Shown in pieces: positions 35,213 through 43,140 of a stretch of DNA of 64,000 bases. The notes beneath the pieces were generated by a model. That model saw only the letters and a program-made list of their open reading frames with translations, ran no database searches and was not told the DNA's origin. Both the position numbers and the translations under genes were made by a program. This stretch comes from JAIVJZ01 sp035645695 (GTDB lineage Bacteria > Acidobacteriota > Blastocatellia > Pyrinomonadales > Pyrinomonadaceae): contig DASQMC010000070.1 of assembly GCA_035645695.1 (NCBI GenBank), forward strand, positions 124,001-188,000, given 5' to 3'. Every line of letters starts with the position of its first letter. Positions within the stretch are counted from its first letter, which is position 1.

Positions 35213-36111
35213 AAAAATTTTCGTTGAACAGGATGCGCTTTCGAGGCATTGAGGCTTTCCAGTGCTAATTGATAATACTGCTCTTTTAACTCAATGCCTA
35301 TATATCTCCTATTCAATTCGTAAGCTGCTAGACAAGTCGTACCGGAACCGGCGAAGGGATCAAGTACGACATCATTCTCTGCGGTGAACAATTTGATGAA
35401 CCACGCGGGCAAAGTCTTCGGGAACGCCGCGCTATGATTTTTATTACCGCACTCCGTTGCCATGTGCAGAACGTTCGTCGGATATGCCATCTCACGCCCC
35501 ACCCAGTTTGAAATGTTTTTCCCGAAATTGCTCCCCGCTTGCGAACCGAATCTGACTTTATCGTTGTCGTTCAAGTTTCTCAGCCGCGTCTTAGCCCAGT
35601 CTCCGGTTGGAATCATTACGGCTTCTTGAAACATCTTGAATTTCTTCTGCTTGTTAAACTGTAGACATCTCTCCCAGGCATCACGAAAGCGGTTAGGCCA
35701 CTTGCCGGGCGAACAGTTCTTCTTATGCCAAAGGTACTCCTCCGTCCATAACCATCCCTGCTTTTTGAGTTCAAGAATAAGTTCGAGGACGTATGTGTGC
35801 CGCGTGCCATCAACCACTTTCTCCTTGATATTCAAGATGAAAGTTCCATCATCTTTGAGCGCCCGCTTTATCTCGGCCGCAATAGGCGAAAACCATTTAA
35901 CGTATTCGTCAGGGTGGACGCCGCCATATGAATTCTTACGACTATCGGCATAAGGTGGGGAAGTTACTATAAGATCGACTGTCCCGGAAGGTATGCTCCG
36001 TAACACATCTAAGCAATCGCCCAACATGATTTGATCCAGCCATTGATTCAAATCAGAGACTTCACCAGTTGCGAGTGCAGTGGACGGATCGTCGAAAACT
36101 TGCGTGGTCAA
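35209..36111 (-). CDS. beta-class DNA methyltransferase of a type II R-M system
   Basis: A 300-residue site-specific DNA methyltransferase. The catalytic motif TSPPY is near residue 51 and the SAM-binding motif DPFAGSGTT is near the C terminus, the order of the beta class; SPPY suggests N4-cytosine methylation, although adenine is not excluded. Start is TTG at 36109-36111. It precedes and overlaps the endonuclease gene, so host protection is made first. AT-rich codon use sets the pair apart from its neighbours. Confidence 0.88.
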   Translation of the reverse strand: MTTQVFDDPSTALATGEVSDLNQWLDQIMLGDCLDVLRSIPSGTVDLIVTSPPYADSRKNSYGGVHPDEYVKWFSPIAAEIKRALKDDGTFILNIKEKVVDGTRHTYVLELILELKKQGWLWTEEYLWHKKNCSPGKWPNRFRDAWERCLQFNKQKKFKMFQEAVMIPTGDWAKTRLRNLNDNDKVRFGSQAGSNFGKNISNWVGREMAYPTNVLHMATECGNKNHSAAFPKTLPAWFIKLFTAENDVVLDPFAGSGTTCLAAYELNRRYIGIELKEQYYQLALESLNASKAHPVQRKFL

Positions 36112-36153
36112 CTTTTAAATATCCTATAAATGCAGATGTTGGACTCGTTCATA

Positions 36154-36176
36154 CTGACTCTAAAAGAGACAGTCAG
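36154..36176. promoter_or_regulatory. possible operator upstream of the R-M pair
   Basis: A short imperfect inverted repeat, CTGACTCTAAAAGAGACAGT with CAG following, 43-65 bases upstream of the methyltransferase start. The outer six bases CTGACT/AGTCAG pair exactly. No controller (C) protein gene is present next to it. Weak evidence. Confidence 0.25.
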
Positions 36177-36249
36177 AAAAGGCAATACCGGCGAGATGGC
36201 TTATGAGGTTCGGTTTTTAAGTTGGATGGGATAGGAAGCCGAATGGCGG

Positions 36250-37335
36250 CTAACTTCTGGCCTCTCTCGTGCGCGGGCGTCCGAAAATCCACGCGACGAA
36301 GATCGAGATGATGTAGAGGACGAGCATCGGGGCGGCGAAGAGCATCATGTTGGGCACGTCGTTCGTCGGCGAGATGACGGCGGCGGCCACGAGGATGACG
36401 ACGAGCGCGGTCTTCCAGATGCGCACGAGCAGCCACGCCGTCACCAGCCCGATGCGCGAGAGGATGTAGGTGACGGCGGGCATCTGAAAGACGAGTCCCA
36501 TACCGAGCATGACGAAGATGATGAAGTCGAAATAGTCGTTGGCTCTGAGGAGGAGGCGGAAGTCCTGCCCGAGTCCGAGCAGGTAGCGCGCCGCCGGGGG
36601 GAAGATGATGTAGTAGGCGAAGGCCCCGCCGCAGACGAAGAAAAGCGTAGAGAGCACGACGAAGGGCAGGGCGTAGCCGCGCTCGTGCGGGTAGAGGCCG
36701 GGCGCGACGAACGCCCAGATTTGCCACAGCAGAAACGGGACGGACAGGCACACCGCCGCGTAGAGCGAAACTTTCACGTAGAGCGAGAAGGGTTCGAGCG
36801 CGGTGCTGACGATGAGGCGGTCGTCTATGCCGGGCAGAGCCTCCGGTTGCGCGTTGAAGTCGAAGGGCAGGCGCACGCCCTTCGGGATGATGGTGCCTCC
36901 GGCGTAAATCGGCTCGTCGGTGAAGAGGCCGAGTTGGTCCTGCGCGTCGCGCGCGATGCGAGCCGCGACGGACGTGCCGACCGGGATCACGCTCGCGCCG
37001 AGTTTCGTCGTGTCGGCGAAGACGTAGCGTCCCGTGTCGTTCTCTTTAGCGGAACTGAGCGGCAACGCGGCCTCGTTGCCGGTGATGCCGCCCAAGGGGA
37101 GTTGTCGCCGCTGCGCATCGGCGAGCGCGGCGCGCACGGGGCGCGCGAGAAAGTTATAGATGTAGTCCGAGACGAACCAGCAGCCGGTGAAGACGACGAA
37201 GACGAATATGACGGAGCGGACGAGGCGGCGGCGCAGTTCGTCGAGATGATCGAGGAAGGACATCTGGCCGCCGAGCCGCGCCTCCTGCTCGTCGTCGCCG
37301 CCGGTGTCGCCTGATTCTAAGAGTGTGGATGCCAT
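36250..37335 (-). CDS. tatC: Sec-independent (twin-arginine) translocase TatC with enlarged first periplasmic loop
   Basis: The core receptor of the Tat system, which exports folded proteins with twin-arginine signals. The family start MSFLDHLDELRRRL is at residues 25-38 and the LEPFSLYVKVSL and GLYPHERGYALPFV regions are present. Length is 361 residues against about 250 usually. The excess is a soluble stretch at about residues 68-180, between the first and second membrane segments, with no clear homology. Start ATG 37335; an inner ATG at 37263 matches shorter family members. Confidence 0.92.
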   Translation of the reverse strand: MASTLLESGDTGGDDEQEARLGGQMSFLDHLDELRRRLVRSVIFVFVVFTGCWFVSDYIYNFLARPVRAALADAQRRQLPLGGITGNEAALPLSSAKENDTGRYVFADTTKLGASVIPVGTSVAARIARDAQDQLGLFTDEPIYAGGTIIPKGVRLPFDFNAQPEALPGIDDRLIVSTALEPFSLYVKVSLYAAVCLSVPFLLWQIWAFVAPGLYPHERGYALPFVVLSTLFFVCGGAFAYYIIFPPAARYLLGLGQDFRLLLRANDYFDFIIFVMLGMGLVFQMPAVTYILSRIGLVTAWLLVRIWKTALVVILVAAAVISPTNDVPNMMLFAAPMLVLYIISIFVAWIFGRPRTREARS

Positions 37336-37372
37336 AGACGCTTTAGGGCGGGCTGACGCGGCCGAGAATTTC

Positions 37373-37813
37373 CTACAGCCAATCGGTCTTGCGCGAAGGC
37401 TGTTCGTCCGCCTTCTCCGCCGCCCCCTCGGCGGCCGTATCAATCGACGCGGGCGCGGCCGTCTCGACGCGTGCGCCGCGCGCGACGTTCGCGCCCTGGA
37501 TGGGAGCGAACGCGGCCGTAGTAATGTCGTGCGCGGGCTGCGGCGCGTCGGCGGCGTTCCGGCCTGCCGGAACCTCGCCGGGTTCGGCGACCATCGCGCG
37601 GTCGATGGCGGCCTCGCGCTCCATGCTCTCCAGAGCCACCTCGCGCTCCCACGTCCGCTTGAAATCGTCGCCCGCGCGCTTGAACTCGTTCAGGCTCTTG
37701 CCGAGCGACCGGCTCAACTCCGGCAATTTACGCGGCCCGAACAGGACGAGCGCAACCACCAGAATGACGAGCAGTTCCGTCGTGCCGAGCGATTCTAGAA
37801 ATAAGAAGAACAT
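37373..37813 (-). CDS. TatA/TatB-type twin-arginine translocase subunit
   Basis: A 146-residue protein with one N-terminal membrane segment (TELLVILVVALVLFGP), the FGPRKLPELSRSLGKSLNEF amphipathic helix and a long variable tail, typical of TatB/TatA. It is 37 bases upstream of tatC, so the two probably form an operon. The tail is rich in Ala, Glu and Arg. The start ATG abuts a repeat arm and no Shine-Dalgarno is seen. Confidence 0.9.
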   Translation of the reverse strand: MFFLFLESLGTTELLVILVVALVLFGPRKLPELSRSLGKSLNEFKRAGDDFKRTWEREVALESMEREAAIDRAMVAEPGEVPAGRNAADAPQPAHDITTAAFAPIQGANVARGARVETAAPASIDTAAEGAAEKADEQPSRKTDWL

Positions 37814-37904
37814 AGTTTCAGTTTTCAGTTTTCAGTTTTCAGTTTTCAGGTCTGCAAGTTCTTCGTTCTTTAACTTGAAACTTGAAACTTGAAACCTGAA
37901 ACTA
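37812..37904 (+). repeat. two-armed tandem repeat, CAGTTTT left arm and TTGAAAC right arm
   Basis: The left arm (37815-37850) is five copies of CAGTTTT, the word seen at 1248-1353. The right arm (37872-37903) is tandem TTGAAAC, the complement of the word at 5551-5640. The two arms are only partly complementary, so this locus looks like a hybrid of two classes. The left arm abuts the TatA/B start. Confidence 0.8.
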
Positions 37905-38267
37905 GCCTTTGTAATCCGGCGGGTAATAGATGACTTCGACCACCTGCCCGCCGACGCCTTTCGTGTAGAAAGAGACTGTGCGGTCGCGATGCTCCTTGAG
38001 CGGACGGCCTTCGCGCGCGGCGGCCTGTTCGAGTTCTTCGCGCGTCTCGACGCGCAGGCCGAGATGCGGCGGGTGCTTCGAGTCGGGAGGCAGGAGGGCG
38101 ACGCCGAAACCGCGCCCGTCGCGCATCATCGCCCAATCCTCATACATCGTCTCCACGCGAAACCCGATGCGCTCGTACTCGCGCACGTCCCTGCTCAAAT
38201 CTTCGCAGCGCACCGCGATGTGATCCACCACCCCGCCGAAACGCGCCTCCTGCTGTTGCTCCGTCAT
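37902..38267 (-). CDS. VOC (glyoxalase-fold) family protein
   Basis: A 121-residue single-domain member of the vicinal-oxygen-chelate superfamily, with DHIAVRCEDLSRDVREYERI as the first beta-alpha unit and VEVIYYPPDYKG at the C terminus. Members include glyoxalases, dioxygenases and resistance proteins; the substrate is unknown here. It lies upstream of the TatA/B gene across a repeat hairpin. Confidence 0.85.
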   Translation of the reverse strand: MTEQQQEARFGGVVDHIAVRCEDLSRDVREYERIGFRVETMYEDWAMMRDGRGFGVALLPPDSKHPPHLGLRVETREELEQAAAREGRPLKEHRDRTVSFYTKGVGGQVVEVIYYPPDYKG

Positions 38268-38290
38268 AATTCAACTCCACAAACAGACAT

Positions 38291-38391
38291 CGAACGATGA
38301 AGTATGAACGATGAACGATGAACTGAGGCCAAAAGCGTTTTGCCTTACTTCCGCGTTCATCGTTCCGCGTTCATACTTCATCCTTCATCGT
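38291..38391 (+). repeat. two-armed tandem repeat hairpin, GAACGATGAA word
   Basis: The left arm (38291-38326) reads CGAACGATGAAGTATGAACG and continues. The right arm (38347-38391) reads TTCCGCGTTCATCGTTCCGC and continues. The loop is about 20 bases. The right arm overlaps the last codons and the stop of the nitroreductase gene. The same word is at 21023-21176 and 63221-63302. Confidence 0.85.
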
Positions 38392-39073
38392 TGCTCTTCC
38401 ACGCTTCTCCGTAACGCTCGCTGTAGACGATGCGTTCGAGCGAGAAGCGGCCGGGGTAGGCTTTATCCGGCTGTTGCGCGCGCCCGATGGCGAGCAGTGC
38501 GACCACTTCGGCCTCATCAGGCAAGCCGAACTCGCGCTTGACGGCCGCCGCGTCGAAGCCCTCCATCGGCGCGGTGTCGAAACCGTAGGCTTCGGCCGCG
38601 TACATCAAAGTGGTGAAGGCGATCATCGTGTGGCGGTTCACCCACACGTCCATCGGCATGTGCGAGAGAAACCCGAGCGCGCCCTGTTTGTACTGCTCCA
38701 CGGTGGCGGGGTTGCCCGCGCCGCGCCGCGCGCCCTCGCTGAACACCTCGTCCGCCGTTTGCCTCCACTCCTCTTTCATCCCGACGGCGATGACGACGAC
38801 CGGAGCCTGCCCGACCCTTGCCTGATTGTAGGCCGCCGCTTGCAGGCGCGCGCGATTCTCCGCCTCGCGCACGACGATGAAACGCCACGGCTGGAGGTTG
38901 TAGCCCGAAGGGGCTTGCAGCCCGAGTTGCAGGATGGCGTTCAAAGTCTCTTCCGGCACTTCGTCCGGCGCGAACGCGTTCGTGGCGCGGCGTTCGACGA
39001 CCGCTTGCGTGAATGGTTTCAGCGGCTCGCCGCCGGGCTGCGTCGCGGGTAGATTTGTCGGCTTGTCCTGCAT
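38378..39073 (-). CDS. nitroreductase family protein
   Basis: A predicted FMN-dependent NAD(P)H oxidoreductase of 231 residues. RRATNAFAPDEVPEETLNAI and LQAPSGYNLQPWRFIVV form the family's N-terminal FMN-binding region, and LPDEAEVVALLAIGRA is typical of the C-terminal part. The last residues (SNDEG) are specified by a repeat arm, so the C terminus may be recent. Substrate unknown. Confidence 0.88.
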   Translation of the reverse strand: MQDKPTNLPATQPGGEPLKPFTQAVVERRATNAFAPDEVPEETLNAILQLGLQAPSGYNLQPWRFIVVREAENRARLQAAAYNQARVGQAPVVVIAVGMKEEWRQTADEVFSEGARRGAGNPATVEQYKQGALGFLSHMPMDVWVNRHTMIAFTTLMYAAEAYGFDTAPMEGFDAAAVKREFGLPDEAEVVALLAIGRAQQPDKAYPGRFSLERIVYSERYGEAWKSNDEG

Positions 39074-39243
39074 CTCCGGTGTCCTTAAACGTGCGGTCGT
39101 GTTCGATAAAGCTGTTTAGAGACGAGATTGTAGCGCGAGACGCAAACAAAGGGAAAAGGCGCGAAAGGTTCTTGACAGCAGCGACCCCGACGCGCGAACC
39201 TCTCAGGCGAAGACAAACACCAACGGGGAAGATAAATTTTTTG

Positions 39244-40194
39244 ATGAGCACATCGCACGCACCGCGCATCGTTTCACTGCTGCCTTCCGCCACCGAGATC
39301 GTCTGCGCGCTCGGACTCGCGGATTCGCTCGTCGGCGTCACGCACGAATGCGATTACCCGGCCACGGTCGTCGGTAAGCCGCAACTCACGGCCAGCCGCA
39401 TCTCGCACCAGACGATGACGAGCGCCGAGATCGACCACGCCGTCCGCTCGCAACTCGACGGCCACGGCTCGATCTACGATCTCGACGAAGCGGCCTTGCG
39501 CGCGCTCGAACCCGACCTCATCATCACGCAGGAACTCTGCGACGTGTGCGCCGTCAGCTACAAACGGGTCGAGCAGGCCGCGCGTCTCTTCGAGAGGGAC
39601 GTGCGCGTCGTCTCGCTCGAACCGAACACCATCGCGGACATCTTCTCGAACATACGCGCCGTCGGCAGCCTGACGGGAAGGGAAGCGGCGGCCGAAGGCG
39701 TGATCGGCGAACTCACCACGCGTCTCGACGCGCTCGCGCTTGCGCTCCCCGAAGCCGAGACGCGCCCGCGCACCTTCGTGCTCGAATGGCTTGAGCCGCC
39801 ATACGCTCCCGGCCACTGGGTTCCCGAACAAATCGCTCTCGCCGGAGGCGACCACGCCTTCGGCCACGCCGGGCAGCCTTCGACCACGACCACCGCCGAA
39901 GCCATACGCGACTACGCGCCCGAAGTGATCGTGCTCGCGCCGTGCGGCTATTACAAGGAAGACACGCTCGGCGCGCTCGAACGCGCGCGTTTCCCGGCGG
40001 GGTGGGGGGAACTTCCGGCGGTCGCGCGCGGCGAAGTGTGGGCGGTTGATGCGACCTCTTATTTCAGTCGTCCCGGCCCGCGCGTCGTCTCCGGGGCGGA
40101 GATTCTCTCGCGCATCATCCATCCCGAACTTTTCGGCGCGCCCGAAGAGCACGAAGCGGTGCGCGTGCCTACGGAGTTGATGCGTGAGGGTTGA
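39244..40194 (+). CDS. cobalamin-binding protein (BtuF-like, periplasmic-binding fold), no signal peptide
   Basis: A 316-residue class III substrate-binding-protein fold, matching corrinoid-binding proteins that start MRIVSLLPSATEIVCALG; here it is RIVSLLPSATEIVCALGL, followed by VGVTHECDYP. EWLEPPYAPGHWVPEQIALA lies in the second lobe. There is no signal peptide, so it is probably cytoplasmic or uses another route; the ABC transporter genes are not adjacent. ATG 39244 was chosen because upstream sequence does not resemble the family. Confidence 0.85.
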   Translation: MSTSHAPRIVSLLPSATEIVCALGLADSLVGVTHECDYPATVVGKPQLTASRISHQTMTSAEIDHAVRSQLDGHGSIYDLDEAALRALEPDLIITQELCDVCAVSYKRVEQAARLFERDVRVVSLEPNTIADIFSNIRAVGSLTGREAAAEGVIGELTTRLDALALALPEAETRPRTFVLEWLEPPYAPGHWVPEQIALAGGDHAFGHAGQPSTTTTAEAIRDYAPEVIVLAPCGYYKEDTLGALERARFPAGWGELPAVARGEVWAVDATSYFSRPGPRVVSGAEILSRIIHPELFGAPEEHEAVRVPTELMREG

Positions 40195-40216
40195 AAGTTT
40201 GTGTGGCGGATGAAAA

Positions 40217-40310
40217 TTTTAACGCAGAGGACGCGGAGTTGAAGACGCAGAGGACGCGGAGACTACTCCGTGCTCTCTGCGTCTTCAACTCCGCGTCCTC
40301 TGCGTTAAAA
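40217..40310 (+). repeat. 45-bp-stem hairpin, CGCAGAGGACGCGGAG word
   Basis: The arms 40217-40261 and 40266-40310 are reverse complements at 42 of 45 positions with a 4-base loop (ACTA). Each arm has two copies of a CGCAGAGGACGCGGAG-like word. The hairpin fills the gap between the cobalamin-binding gene and the DNA ligase. It is related to the 29474-29809 and 54024-54123 class. Confidence 0.9.
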
Positions 40311-40327
40311 ACATAGTCTCGAAAATT

Positions 40328-42088
40328 ATGCCGCGAAAGAAAACTACATCACCGCCGACCGAACCCCCAACCATCAGCGGCGCGCTCGCGAGTTTCGCGC
40401 AGGCGGCGGAAGCGGTCGCGGCGACGACGAAGAAACTCGAAAAGGCCGCCCTGCTCGGAGCTTACTTCCACACGCTCGACGACCGAGACCTCGTGCGCGC
40501 CGCGCGCTACTTCGCCGGGCACCAATTCGCCTTAAACGACGCGCGCACCACCAACGTCGGTACGAATCTCCTGCGCGACGTGATCGCAGACGTGACCGGC
40601 TTCGACACCGAGAATTTGCGCCCGCGCTACGTGCGTCTCGGCGACTCGGGCGAGGTCGCCTACGAGGCGTTCGCCGAAGCCGGGCGCGACGAAGTGAATC
40701 AACCGCAGTTTACGCTCGCCGTCGTCGAAGACCTCATCGCCACCCTGAGCGATACGCGCGGCACGAAAAACAAGCGTGCGATTCTGGCCGGGGCGTTCGC
40801 GCGCGCGACCGCGCTCGAAGCGAAGTATCTCGTCAAGCTGCTCGTCGGCGACCTGCGCATCGGCCTGAAAGAGGGTTTGGTTGAAGACGCTCTGGGGCGA
40901 GCCTTCGGGCGCGAACTTGCAGACGTGGCGCGCGTCAACATGCTCACGGGCGACATCGGCGAGGCGGCCGCTCGCGCGCGCACGGGCGATCTCGCGGGCG
41001 TCTCGATGCGCCTCTTCCACCCGATCAAGTTCATGCTCGCCACCGCGGGCGAAGACCTCGCCGACATCGCGCGGACGATGCCCGCCGAGTTCTACGTCGA
41101 AGACAAGTTCGACGGCATACGCGCGCAGGCTCATGTGGAGCGCGGGCGCGTCGCGATCTACACGCGCACGCTCGACGAGGTGACGCATCGCTTTCCCGAA
41201 CTCGCCGCGCCGCTCGCCGCGCTCTCGACCGACGCGATCATGGACGGCGAGATCGTGCCCGCGCGCGGCGCGGAGATATTGCCTTTCGCCGAGTTGCAAA
41301 AGCGTCTGGGGCGCAAGACCGTCGGCGACGAACTGCTCGCCTCGACGCCCGTCGTTTTCATCGCCTACGATCTGCTCTATGCGGGGGGGCGTGTGATGTT
41401 CGACGATCCGCTGGCCGGGCGTCGCGCCGCGCTCGAAAGTCTCTTGGCGAATAACGTCCCGGCGGGAGGCGACGTAGCGGCAACGGCGGCGGCGGCGGCG
41501 ATGCCGCTCAGGCTCTCCGAGGCGAAGCGCGTGAGCGATGTCTCGCTGCTCGATGCCGAGTTCGACGCGGCGCGCGGGCGCGGCAACGAGGGCTTGATGA
41601 TCAAAGACCCGCGTTCGTCTTACAAGCCCGGCAAGCGCGGGCGCGAGTGGTTGAAGTTGAAGCGCGCGCTCGCCACGCTCGATGTCGTCGTGACGGCGGT
41701 CGAGGTCGGGCACGGCAAGCGGCGCAATCTTTTGTCGGACTACACGTTCGCCGTGCGCCGCTCGGCCGACGACCCGGAACTGCTGAACGTCGGCAAAGCC
41801 TATTCCGGTTTGACGGACGTGGAACTGGCGGAACTGACCGAATGGTTTCGCGCGCACACGCTGCAAGAGTTCGCGCATGGGCGCGTGCGCACGGTCGAGC
41901 CGCGCATCATCCTCGAAGTCACCTTCGACCGCGTGCAGGTCTCGAAGCGGCACAAGAGCGGCTACGCGCTGCGCTTCCCGCGCATCCTGCGCCTGCGCGA
42001 CGACAAAAGCGTTGACGAGATCGATACCCTTGAAGCGGTGAGCAAACTGGCGGACGGCAACGGCGACGAGCACGCAGTGGTGACTTAG
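40328..42088 (+). CDS. ATP-dependent DNA ligase, archaeal/eukaryal type
   Basis: A 586-residue ligase with the three-domain organisation of archaeal and eukaryal enzymes. An N-terminal DNA-binding domain covers about residues 20-220. The adenylation motif is EDKFDG with Lys260. The C-terminal OB-fold contains LKRALATLDVVVTAVE. The enzyme seals nicks using ATP, and is an addition to the NAD-dependent LigA that bacteria use for replication. Its partner is unknown. The stop TAG (42086-42088) lies at the left edge of a palindromic element. Confidence 0.93.
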   Translation: MPRKKTTSPPTEPPTISGALASFAQAAEAVAATTKKLEKAALLGAYFHTLDDRDLVRAARYFAGHQFALNDARTTNVGTNLLRDVIADVTGFDTENLRPRYVRLGDSGEVAYEAFAEAGRDEVNQPQFTLAVVEDLIATLSDTRGTKNKRAILAGAFARATALEAKYLVKLLVGDLRIGLKEGLVEDALGRAFGRELADVARVNMLTGDIGEAAARARTGDLAGVSMRLFHPIKFMLATAGEDLADIARTMPAEFYVEDKFDGIRAQAHVERGRVAIYTRTLDEVTHRFPELAAPLAALSTDAIMDGEIVPARGAEILPFAELQKRLGRKTVGDELLASTPVVFIAYDLLYAGGRVMFDDPLAGRRAALESLLANNVPAGGDVAATAAAAAMPLRLSEAKRVSDVSLLDAEFDAARGRGNEGLMIKDPRSSYKPGKRGREWLKLKRALATLDVVVTAVEVGHGKRRNLLSDYTFAVRRSADDPELLNVGKAYSGLTDVELAELTEWFRAHTLQEFAHGRVRTVEPRIILEVTFDRVQVSKRHKSGYALRFPRILRLRDDKSVDEIDTLEAVSKLADGNGDEHAVVT

Positions 42089-42313
42089 AAACTGTATGAA
42101 CCTGTCCCGACAGGGACGATTGATAATAGCCCGGCACTTTAGTGCCGGGGATCAGTTGAAAGGTAATGTTTGAGTCCCGTAGGGACGATTGAATCGTGAT
42201 GAACATTCAATCGTCCCTACGGGACTTTCTCATTATTCTGCGACTTATTCCCGGCACTAAAGTGCCGGGCTATTATCAATCGTCCCTACCGGGACTTTCC
42301 AAACAGCTTCTTA
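42085..42313. mobile_element. nested palindrome, copy 2
   Basis: About 229 bp closely resembling the element at 29521-29765. The same nested parts occur in order: GACGATTGATAATAGCCCGG, a CCGGCACTTTAGTGCCGG hairpin, the core CCCGTAGGGACGATTGAAT and its complement, and the right end AAACAGCTTCTTA. The left end (TTAGAAACTGTAT) has diverged and overlaps the ligase stop codon. Together with the next palindrome it accounts for most of the gap up to dps. Confidence 0.6.
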
Positions 42314-42364
42314 AGAGACAACAAAGGTTAGTTTCTTAGAGCCAGTGCAGTAGCGGCCTCTTAT

Positions 42365-42426
42365 GCTCAAACCGTAACGGCGTCTCACTCGCTCATGAGC
42401 GAGTGAGACGCCGTTACGGTTTGAGC
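42365..42426. terminator. perfect 62-base palindrome, probable dps terminator
   Basis: 31-base arms (42365-42395 and 42396-42426) are exact reverse complements with no loop, containing CCGTAACGGCGTCTCACTCG. It sits 18 bases beyond the dps stop codon, where a terminator is expected, but has no T-run. Confidence 0.65.
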
Positions 42427-42444
42427 GCATCGTGTGGCGCGGCC

Positions 42445-42984
42445 TTATGCGCCCTGCGCCGTGGCGGCGACGCTCGGACGTTCCTCGGCGAGCAAACTTC
42501 TGAGCATCCAGGCGGTCTTCTCGTGGACTTGCAGGCGCTCGGTGAGCAGGTCGGCGGTCGGCGCGTCTCCGGCGTTCTCGGCCGTGGTGATGACGGAGCG
42601 CGCGGTGCGCGCGGCGGTCTCGTGGCCTTCGACGAGTTGGCGCACCATCTGCGTCGCGGCGGGCACGCCGTCCTCCTCGGCGATGGTGGTGAGCCGGGCA
42701 AACTCCTTGTAGGTGGCGGGCGCGAAGACGCCGAGCGCGCGGATGCGTTCGGCGATCAGGTCGTTGGCCGTCCAGAGTTCGTTGTATTGCTCCTCGAACA
42801 TCAGGTGGAGCGTTTGGAACATCGGCCCCGTGACGTTCCAGTGAAAGTTGTGCGTTTTTAAGTAGAGCGTAAAAGTATCGGCGAGCAGGCGCGATAGACC
42901 TTCGGCGATCTCGCGCCTGTCCTGTTCTTCGATGCCGATGTTGATCGGCATCGGCTGTGCTTCGACCGTCGTCCTTGTTGACAT
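42445..42984 (-). CDS. dps: Dps family DNA-binding/ferritin-like protein
   Basis: A 179-residue Dps protein: 12-mers that bind DNA and oxidise and store iron, protecting cells in stationary phase and oxidative stress. The ferroxidase region THNFHWNVTGPMFQTLHLMF followed by EEQYNELW is intact. AAGGAG lies upstream of the ATG. The C-terminal tail is Ala/Glu-rich. Confidence 0.93.
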   Translation of the reverse strand: MSTRTTVEAQPMPINIGIEEQDRREIAEGLSRLLADTFTLYLKTHNFHWNVTGPMFQTLHLMFEEQYNELWTANDLIAERIRALGVFAPATYKEFARLTTIAEEDGVPAATQMVRQLVEGHETAARTARSVITTAENAGDAPTADLLTERLQVHEKTAWMLRSLLAEERPSVAATAQGA

Positions 42985-43140
42985 GAAAATTTCTCCTTCT
43001 GTCGCGAGACACTAGGCGAAATTTTTGTCGGTCATTTGTCAAAGTCTTCTGCATTGTTTTCACGCCCCGGAAAGGCCACGAAAGGCGCGCCGTGCGTCTT
43101 GTGTCCGGCACGCCTTTTTGCGGCCTGCGCCGCGTGGGTC

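Noticed and set aside
40532..42073. 513-codon minus frame across the ligase gene
   Set aside because: Shadow of the ligase; no motif.
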